Assembly (NCBI GenBank): GCA_937901865.1
Contig: CALDID010000156.1
Span: forward strand, 1-10,206
From: an uncultured Treponema sp.
GTDB lineage: Bacteria; Spirochaetota; Spirochaetia; Treponematales; Treponemataceae
Direction: 5' to 3'
Length of the DNA stretch: 10,206 nucleotides
Shown: positions 5,804 through 10,206 of the stretch, in pieces
Numbering within the stretch: position 1 is the stretch's first letter
How the letters are laid out: the number at the start of each line of letters is the position of its first letter
Program-made: the position numbers and the translations under genes
Notes under the pieces: model-generated
The model's input: the letters and a program-made list of their open reading frames with translations, nothing else
Told to the model about the DNA's origin: nothing
Database searches by the model: none

Positions 5804-6622
5804 ATGAATACATTATTGTCATTGACCGCGATTATCCTCGTGAGTTTCGGCACTTCATTCAAAGAAAGCCGCGAAGCCACGATTAACGCGGTAACACAGG
5901 ACGTGCAGGCAGTTTACGCTGAAGCACAGGTTTACGAAGCCTACACAAGCAAGATGATTCGAAACAAAATCGAGCGAACAGAAGGAAAGCACATTATGGA
6001 CGTGGGCGAGGCTATGCAAAAGGCAATCGACGCGGGTTGCAAGTATGTTGTTTTGCAGCCGACCCACATGATGTATGGTTTGGAATACAACGAGATGAAA
6101 GAACTCGCTTCTCCCTACGTTTCGAGCTTTGACAAAGTTGTCTACGGCGAGCCGCTGTTGGCCGAGAATGACGACATCAGCACCGTGCTAAAAGCGGTCG
6201 TTCCTTCTCTCAATGCTGGAAAAAAAGAAGCAATCGTCTTTATGGGACACGGCACAGAATATTTTTCTAACTTCTTGTATGCCGCAATGGATTATCAGGC
6301 GAAAGCAGAGGGCTACAATAACGTATTTGTCGGCACAGTCGAAGCGTATCCCGACGTAGAAACCGTGATTAAGAGCGTGAAAAAGAGCGGATACAAGAAC
6401 GTCATCTTAACGCCTTTGATGCTCGTTGCAGGCGACCACGCAAACAACGATATGGCAGGCGACGACGAGGACAGCTGGAAAAATGAGTTCAAGCGCGCAG
6501 GCTTCAAGAATGTGAACTGCGTTGTAAAGGGCTTGGGCGAATATGCGGGCGTGCGAAAGCTCTACATCGAGCATATCAAAGACGCTCTCGACGACCTTAA
6601 CGAAACAGAAGACAATGACTAA
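5804..6622 (+). CDS. cbiK: Sirohydrochlorin cobaltochelatase CbiK
   Basis: 272 residues, matching CbiK of Salmonella throughout. It inserts Co2+ into sirohydrochlorin, the first committed step of anaerobic (early-cobalt) cobalamin synthesis. Recognisable blocks are ILVSFGTSFKESRE, AYTSKMIRNKIE, LQPTHMMYGLEYNEM, VFMGHGTEYF, GTVEAYPDV and PLMLVAGDHANNDMAGDDEDSWK. The metal/proton-transfer residues E94, H149 and H212 correspond to Salmonella E89, H145 and H207. The first 12 residues (MNTLLSLTAIIL) are somewhat hydrophobic and a few residues longer than usual. The segment runs straight into the first strand, so I do not call a signal peptide, although periplasmic CbiK forms exist. AGGAGA (5793-5798) overlaps the upstream stop. 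cbiD overlaps its 3' end by 8 nt. Confidence 0.95.
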   Translation: MNTLLSLTAIILVSFGTSFKESREATINAVTQDVQAVYAEAQVYEAYTSKMIRNKIERTEGKHIMDVGEAMQKAIDAGCKYVVLQPTHMMYGLEYNEMKELASPYVSSFDKVVYGEPLLAENDDISTVLKAVVPSLNAGKKEAIVFMGHGTEYFSNFLYAAMDYQAKAEGYNNVFVGTVEAYPDVETVIKSVKKSGYKNVILTPLMLVAGDHANNDMAGDDEDSWKNEFKRAGFKNVNCVVKGLGEYAGVRKLYIEHIKDALDDLNETEDND

Positions 6623-7838
6623 TCTTTTAGCCACGGCGCAATACGTTTTAAGCGGAAACAAGAAATTGCGCTGTGGCTTTACGACAGGAAGCGCGGCGGC
6701 AATGGCATGCAAAGCGGCCTGTCGTCTTTTATTGCTCAAAGAAAAGCTCACCGATGTTTCTATCATCACCCCGAAAGGCTTTATCGCCTCCGCCCCCGTC
6801 ATCTACAGCAAAAACCCTGCAAACAGCGCGAAAAGCGTGCGCTGCGGCGTGAAAAAGGACGCAGGAGACGACGCAGACGCGACGAACGGCATAGAAATCT
6901 TTGCGACCGTGTCTGTAATCGAGCACAATGGCGAAAACAGCTCTGGAGTAAAAGTAATCATCGACGGCGGGCAGGGAGTAGGCAGAGTTACGAAAGACGG
7001 GCTTGACCAAGCTGTCGGAGAGGCCGCGATAAACTCGACCCCGCGCGCAATGATAGAAAAAGAGGCTTTATCCGCCTGCTTTGAAGCGCATTTTTCGGGA
7101 ACTCTCAAAGTCGTCATCGACATTCCGCGCGGAGAGGAAATCGCAAAGAAAACGTTTAATGCACATCTCGGCATTACAGGCGGAATCAGCGTTATCGGAA
7201 CAACGGGCGTTGTAGAGCCGATGAGCGTTGAAGCCTTAATCGGAGCTATCGAAGCCGAGCTAAACGTCGCTTTTGCCGCCGTGCGCGAAAAAACAGTGCG
7301 CCCCCTCATCATCACGCCAGGCGAATACGGCGATTTCTTTTTGAAAAACAACTTTTCTCACATTCTGCAAAGCGTTTCTGTCGTCAAATGCTCCAATTAC
7401 ATCGGCGACACGCTCGACAGGGCGGTAAACAAGGGCTTTTCTCACCTTTTCATCATCGGACACGCAGGCAAAATCGCCAAAATCGCAGGCGGCATTTTCA
7501 ACACGCACTCCTCCGTTGCCGATTGCCGCGCCGAAATTTTTGCAAGCCACGCCGCACTCTCAGGCGCGTCTACTTCCGTCGTGCAAAAGATAATGAATGC
7601 CGCCACCGTTGACGCAATGCTAGACATTTTGCAAAACGAGAGCCAAGAGCTTTACGACTCCACTCTGCAAAGCATTTCCGAGAAAATCGCCCAGCATCTC
7701 GCGCGCCGAATCGGAGAAAACACCGCTTTCGCCTATCTTTCGTTCACCCACCAGCACGGCACGCTTTTTTCAAGCGACAATCTCGCCTCATTTCTCGAAA
7801 CACTAAAAAATTTTGAGCTGTTACAAAAGACATACTGA
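6615..7838 (+). CDS. cbiD: Cobalt-precorrin-5B (C1)-methyltransferase CbiD
   Basis: 407 residues, a little longer than many CbiD proteins. It methylates C1 of cobalt-precorrin-5B using S-adenosylmethionine in anaerobic cobalamin synthesis. Family blocks: LRCGFTTGSAAAMACKAA (18-35), VKKDAGDDADATNGIEI (79-95), GVGRVTKDGL and NSTPR (121-144), GITGGISVIGTTGVVEPMS (186-204), ITPGEYGDFF (233-242), KCSNYIGDTLD (258-268) and GHAGKIAKIAGG (282-293). The start at 6615 begins the usual N-terminus and overlaps the cbiK stop by 8 nt, implying coupling; an upstream in-frame ATG at 6543 lies within cbiK and is rejected. The final codons (ELLQKTY) and stop fall inside a repeat whose second copy is at 10120. 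Confidence 0.95.
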   Translation: MTNLLATAQYVLSGNKKLRCGFTTGSAAAMACKAACRLLLLKEKLTDVSIITPKGFIASAPVIYSKNPANSAKSVRCGVKKDAGDDADATNGIEIFATVSVIEHNGENSSGVKVIIDGGQGVGRVTKDGLDQAVGEAAINSTPRAMIEKEALSACFEAHFSGTLKVVIDIPRGEEIAKKTFNAHLGITGGISVIGTTGVVEPMSVEALIGAIEAELNVAFAAVREKTVRPLIITPGEYGDFFLKNNFSHILQSVSVVKCSNYIGDTLDRAVNKGFSHLFIIGHAGKIAKIAGGIFNTHSSVADCRAEIFASHAALSGASTSVVQKIMNAATVDAMLDILQNESQELYDSTLQSISEKIAQHLARRIGENTAFAYLSFTHQHGTLFSSDNLASFLETLKNFELLQKTY

Positions 7839-7972
7839 AAAATCGCGTCATTGTCGGGCTCGACCCGTTTTTACACAGAATTAAGCTGTCATTATCTCAC
7901 CTCGACCCGATAATCTTTTTCAAAGCACTATGAAAAAGCCTTGAAGATTCCCGTGTCAAGCACGAGAATGAC
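7815..7972 (+). repeat. Composite palindromic intergenic repeat, copy 1 (overlaps 3' end of cbiD)
   Basis: Three modules are visible. A (7815-7852: GAGCTGTTACAAAAG... to GTCATT) matches 10120-10158 over about 39 positions with some substitutions and one gap. B (7887-7917) matches 10152-10182 with one difference in 31 bases and contains the inverted repeat ATTATC/GATAAT. C (7947-7969) is a hairpin ATTCCCGTG/CACGAGAAT, loop TCAAG, one mismatch. Between A and B is a 40-bp segment absent from copy 2, flanked by GTCATT on both sides. No gene is seen in 7839-8043. Confidence 0.8.
7855..7872 (+). terminator. Possible terminator of the cobalamin operon within the repeat
   Basis: CGGG (7855-7858), loop CTCGA, CCCG (7864-7867), then TTTTT (7868-7872), 17 nt after the cbiD stop. 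A short but all-GC stem. It lies in the segment that is specific to this repeat copy. Confidence 0.5.
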
Positions 7973-8009
7973 ATAAACACATAAATCAGCATACATTCCG
8001 CAACACCAC

Positions 8010-8034
8010 AAAAAAAATTTGCTCTCGCCGCAAA
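8010..8034 (-). terminator. Intrinsic terminator of the lipoprotein gene
   Basis: Read on the minus strand: TTTGC, a 7-nt loop, GCAAA, then eight T, starting 10 nt after the lipoprotein stop. The stem is 5 bp with a long U-tract. Confidence 0.6.
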
Positions 8035-8043
8035 GAAAAAAAC

Positions 8044-8688
8044 TTATTCTCCGATATATCTGTTCTTCAATTCCGCCAACGCCTCGCTGAACGTGCCTTC
8101 GGGGTTCGTTACGGCGAAAGAATATTGCTCATCGCTTTTTTCCTCGTTCGTCAGCAAAAACACAAGCTGCCCGCCCGACGCAAACAAATCCGCCACCAGC
8201 GCAGAATTATCCTTATTCAAAATCAGCTTTCCGTCCCGCATCGCCTCGCTTAGCACGAACTCAATGCCGAAACTATCCTGCACCGAAACCGAAAACGACG
8301 TTGACCACGTATTCACCGCCTTTTCTTTCTCTCCCTCAAACCAAATCGCCAAGCGGTTTTCGCTCTGCACTTCTATTTTTGCCCTCTCGCCGCTTTTTCC
8401 GTCCACCAAAAGCTCTTCTGCATTCTCTATGCGCTCTGCCCCGTTTTCACCGACCACGCGCCACCAGCCATTGCTCCACTCCTGCCTTTCCTCAACCTTT
8501 TCCGCCTCTTCTTCCTCTTTTTTCTCTACAGCTTCGCTCTTTTCCTCGACTTCAGCCTTCTGCTCAATCTCGGTTTGCTCAATCTTCTTTTCCTCTTTCT
8601 CTGTCTGCTCGATTTTCGTCGAAGACACGCAAGATGTAAAAGCCAAAGCCAACACCAACGCAGAAAACGCGATATTTGTTTTATTCAT
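8044..8688 (-). CDS. Hypothetical lipoprotein with E/K-rich coiled-coil segment
   Basis: 214 residues; I do not recognise the family. The signal peptide has core IAFSALVLALAF and a relaxed lipobox AFTSC with lipidated C20. Residues about 24-70 are almost entirely E, K, Q, V and T in repeats such as KIEQTEKEEKKIEQTEIEQK, likely a charged helical stalk. The C-terminal ~140 residues form a compact domain starting WSNGWWRVVGENG, with a beta-rich pattern (LAIWFEGE, WSTSFSVSV, GIEFVLSEA, LVADLFASGGQLVFLL). It probably sits in the periplasm or on the outer surface. AGGAG at 8699-8703 gives the start. It has its own promoter and terminator. The weak similarity of the globular part to any known fold cannot be judged by eye. 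Confidence 0.8.
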   Translation of the reverse strand: MNKTNIAFSALVLALAFTSCVSSTKIEQTEKEEKKIEQTEIEQKAEVEEKSEAVEKKEEEEAEKVEERQEWSNGWWRVVGENGAERIENAEELLVDGKSGERAKIEVQSENRLAIWFEGEKEKAVNTWSTSFSVSVQDSFGIEFVLSEAMRDGKLILNKDNSALVADLFASGGQLVFLLTNEEKSDEQYSFAVTNPEGTFSEALAELKNRYIGE

Positions 8689-8712
8689 AAAAACTCAGCT
8701 CCTATAACACTT

Positions 8713-8741
8713 ATTTTATCGCATTTACCAAAAAAATTCAA
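8713..8741 (-). promoter_or_regulatory. Promoter of the E/K-rich lipoprotein gene
   Basis: On the minus strand: TTGAAT (8741-8736), a 17-bp spacer, TAAAAT (8718-8713). Transcription would begin about 8706, followed by AGGAG and the ATG at 8688. Confidence 0.65.
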
Positions 8742-8750
8742 AGAAAAAAG

Positions 8751-8997
8751 CCTCATTTTCATCAATGCTTTAAAGCAAAATGCAAAACAAGCCTCTTTTT
8801 GCTTTCTGCTTTAAAGCATTGAGCAAAACAAGGCTTGTTTTAGTCAATGTCCTTAAAAAATTTCAATAAATGACCTTGTTTTCATCTCTGCTTTAAATGC
8901 AAAGACGAATTCGTACTACTTTTAGCATTTTGTCGCGGAACTTTGACGAATTCAAGCCTTGTTTTGCATTTTGTCTTTTGACAATAAGCAAAAAAGA
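8751..8997. repeat. Array of six degenerate 41-bp tandem repeats
   Basis: Units start at 8751, 8792, 8833, 8874, 8915 and 8956, an exact 41-bp step (the last unit is 42 bp). Units 1 and 2 share CCTC-TTTT, then TGCTTTAAAGCA and GCAAAACAAG at identical offsets. Unit 4 repeats CCTTGTTTTCATC and GCTTTAAA; units 4 and 5 share GACGAATTC; units 5 and 6 share GCATTTTGTC. A weak seventh unit may begin at 8998. The last units run over the 3' end of the Gx transporter gene (stop at 8952). Local palindromes include TGCTTTAAAGCA at 8766-8777 and 8807-8818, and AAAACAAG-G-CTTGTTTT at 8825-8841. No gene is seen in 8689-8951. Confidence 0.8.
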
Positions 8998-9713
8998 GCT
9001 AGTTTTGATAAAATCGACAGGACTAAAAGGTATGTTGCCCTCTTTACACTCAGCACAAAAGCGTCATCGGTGATAACGAGGCTTCCCAGCGCAAAAATCA
9101 CCTTGCCGCTCGGCGAAAAGACGCACTGAAGCGACACGAAGACAAACAGCGATATATATGGAAGAATCTTGACTTTCCGCTTTGCCGCAGTCGTCGATTT
9201 TGGCGCAGAAGAGGAGAAATCGGCGCGGTAGGCGAGAAATGCGGTGATGAAGGCGGAGAAGACGGAGAAAAAAAGCGTGATGGGCAGAAAATAGAGGACG
9301 CTTTGTGAAATAATTTTTGAAAGTATCACGGTTTGCACGGCGGAAAAGACGGCAGAACCCAGCACCGACACGCCATAGAGCGAGATTTTCGGGAAGAGGG
9401 CGAAAAAGGCGGCATACATCACGAGCGCGCTTAGCAGAGTGGAAGCAAGCGATGAAATGAAAAACGGAGTGAACAGCAAGCCAGAATACACGTTCGACAC
9501 GACGCATTTTGCAAAAGCAAGCGAGAGAAAGTCCGTTATGTTTTCTTTCGCATTTTTTTCACGGCTTCGTAAATCGATTAAAAGGATTGAATTGGAAAGT
9601 CCGATTTTTAAGAAAGGCAGGGGAAAGGGGATGCTCGCTTCAAGAAGCGAAAAGTCTGCAATACGCGCGATTTTGTCGCGATACTGTGATAAAAATTTAT
9701 TGAGTAATCGCAT
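8952..9713 (-). CDS. Gx transporter / HepI-like (PF07456-type) membrane protein with C-terminal extension
   Basis: 253 residues, strongly hydrophobic with about six to eight membrane segments. Residues 20-165 follow the Gx-transporter (legacy name 'heptaprenyl diphosphate synthase component I') pattern: LLEASIPFPLPFLKIGLSN, a helix ending in SGLLF, FFISSLASTLLSALVMYAAF, GVSVLGSAVFSAVQTVIL and YFLPITLFFSVFSAFITAFL. The family is usually about 170 residues. Here an 85-residue tail adds a basic linker (KSTTAAKRKVK), a hydrophobic stretch, FSPSGKVIFALGSLVITDDAFVLSVKRA and a last membrane helix. The tail faintly recalls ECF transporter T-type proteins, which is unproven. The gene overlaps the upstream NusG-domain-II gene by 17 nt and has no clear ribosome site, so translational coupling is likely. 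The substrate is unknown. A role in polyprenyl synthesis is unlikely despite the legacy name. Confidence 0.75.
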   Translation of the reverse strand: MRLLNKFLSQYRDKIARIADFSLLEASIPFPLPFLKIGLSNSILLIDLRSREKNAKENITDFLSLAFAKCVVSNVYSGLLFTPFFISSLASTLLSALVMYAAFFALFPKISLYGVSVLGSAVFSAVQTVILSKIISQSVLYFLPITLFFSVFSAFITAFLAYRADFSSSAPKSTTAAKRKVKILPYISLFVFVSLQCVFSPSGKVIFALGSLVITDDAFVLSVKRATYLLVLSILSKLALFCLLSKDKMQNKA

Positions 9714-10062
9714 CGATTTTTCTGCTCGAAGCTGCTTTCACGGCGTGCGGGCAAAAGATTTCCACTCGATTAGGCAAACACACTATCGCCGTGCAAAATC
9801 CTTGCTTCACGCAGATTTTATTCGGGCAGCTGCTTTCTATCACGCGCACTTTTTTGTCTTTCACCTCGATGACGGTCTCTCCTTTTTCGCCTCTAACGCG
9901 ATAGACTTCGTTTATATCGACGGGAAAGCGATATTCGCTATTCGGGGTTTTTACGACAATGCTTTTTGAAGCAAAATCGCGAGGCGCGAGGGCGAAAAGG
10001 CTTGCGGAAATGGCGAGAACGATAAAAGCTATTATAAAATCGCTGATTTTTGCACTAATCAT
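9697..10062 (-). CDS. NusG-domain-II membrane-anchored protein
   Basis: 121 residues. A single N-terminal membrane helix (about 8-26, DFIIAFIVLAISASLFAL) is followed by a small beta domain of the NusG_II type. Typical motifs are YRFPVDINEVYRV, GETVIEVKDKKVRVIESSCPNKICVKQG (residues about 61-88) and IVCLPNRVEI. Cysteines stand at 79, 84, 90, 95 and 104; C79 and C84 in SCPNKIC and C95 in VCLPNR are family-typical. C90 replaces the usual aromatic/glycine-rich loop, which is shortened here. The domain shares its fold with NusG domain II but has no transcription role. Pairing with a Gx transporter is conserved and is described for EetA/EetB-like parts of flavin-dependent electron export in Firmicutes. 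The Shine-Dalgarno signal is poor, so the start is probable rather than certain. Confidence 0.82.
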   Translation of the reverse strand: MISAKISDFIIAFIVLAISASLFALAPRDFASKSIVVKTPNSEYRFPVDINEVYRVRGEKGETVIEVKDKKVRVIESSCPNKICVKQGFCTAIVCLPNRVEIFCPHAVKAASSRKIDAITQ

Positions 10063-10099
10063 AGAATTATGATTGTTTTATCGGTCAAACAGTGCTACT

Positions 10100-10116
10100 A
10101 TAATTAGTATAATTAT
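10100..10116. promoter_or_regulatory. AT-rich palindrome upstream of the NusG-II gene
   Basis: ATAATTA-GTA-TAATTAT, 38-54 nt before the minus-strand start at 10062. It contains -10-like hexamers on both strands (TATAAT at 10099-10104 on plus, TATACT at 10111-10106 on minus) without convincing -35 partners. It may be a promoter or operator. Confidence 0.3.
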
Positions 10117-10119
10117 TTG

Positions 10120-10206
10120 GAGTTGTTACAAAAGGTATGTTAGAAAAATCGTGTCATTATCTCACCTTGACCCGATAATCTTCTATGTATTGTAAAAGGA
10201 TTCCCG
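10120..10206 (+). repeat. Composite palindromic repeat, copy 2 (truncated by window edge)
   Basis: Module A (10120-10158) and module B (10152-10182) lie directly joined through a shared TGTCATT, in the same orientation as copy 1. The last bases ATTCCCG match the start of module C before the window ends. No gene is seen in 10063-10206. Confidence 0.8.

Noticed and set aside
6803..7351. 182-residue minus-strand open frame inside cbiD
   Set aside because: Antisense shadow of a conserved gene, with no family resemblance or ribosome site.
8093..8707. 204-residue plus-strand open frame, Ser/Phe-rich
   Set aside because: Exact antisense of the E/K-rich lipoprotein; E and K codons read backwards give Phe/Ser/Leu. 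The minus-strand gene has a signal peptide, promoter, ribosome site and terminator.
8825..8841. Terminator for the Gx transporter transcript (AAAACAAG-G-CTTGTTTT)
   Set aside because: The perfect pairing leaves a 1-nt loop, and no T-tract follows on the minus strand; it is better explained as part of the repeat array.
8751..8997. CRISPR array
   Set aside because: The 41-bp units diverge along their whole length; there is no conserved repeat alternating with unique spacers and no cas gene nearby.
9439..9969. 176-residue plus-strand open frame
   Set aside because: Antisense to the Gx transporter and NusG-II genes, both of which match known families.
7815..10206. Composite transposon or IS element
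   Set aside because: The flanking repeats are short palindromic modules without a transposase gene; none of the three enclosed genes is a mobility gene.

Overview
The window looks like chromosomal DNA of a host-associated anaerobic spirochaete, most likely Treponema-like. This is inferred from overall gene content, two lipoproteins with relaxed lipoboxes (LFLSC, AFTSC), anaerobic (CbiK-type) cobalamin genes and short palindromic intergenic repeats. No rRNA or other taxonomic marker is present, so the assignment is tentative.

Region 1 (1-2722, plus strand, AT-rich with GC-rich islands) is part of a type I restriction-modification / defence locus. It holds the C-terminal end of a probable AlbA_2-type ATP-binding regulator with tetrapeptide repeats, a YhcG/DUF1016 PD-(D/E)xK nuclease-like protein, a short 5' remnant of one hsdS gene fused to a string of small hairpins, and then a complete two-TRD hsdS. 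hsdM and hsdR are not in the window. Region 2 (2773-3345) is a RelB/DinJ-family antitoxin with a YoeB-family toxin, overlapping by 4 nt. Region 3 (3439-4683) is a monocistronic M24 Xaa-Pro peptidase with its own promoter and a terminator hairpin.

Region 4 (4666-7838) is a cobalamin operon. A promoter overlaps the preceding terminator, followed by a cobalamin riboswitch, a BtuF/FecB-like substrate-binding lipoprotein, cbiK (cobalt insertion into sirohydrochlorin) and cbiD (C1 methylation of the corrin ring). SBP and cbiK are 9 nt apart, and cbiK and cbiD overlap by 8 nt. The operon ends in a composite palindromic repeat that encodes the last codons of cbiD.

Region 5 (8010-10062, minus strand) has three genes. 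A NusG-domain-II protein and a Gx-transporter/HepI-like membrane protein overlap and look co-transcribed; this pairing is known from quinone/flavin redox and extracellular electron transfer loci. Downstream is an E/K-rich lipoprotein with its own promoter and terminator. Between the Gx gene and the lipoprotein lies an array of degenerate repeats with a strict 41-bp period. A second copy of the cbiD-end repeat closes the window, so this minus-strand block is bracketed by direct repeats.
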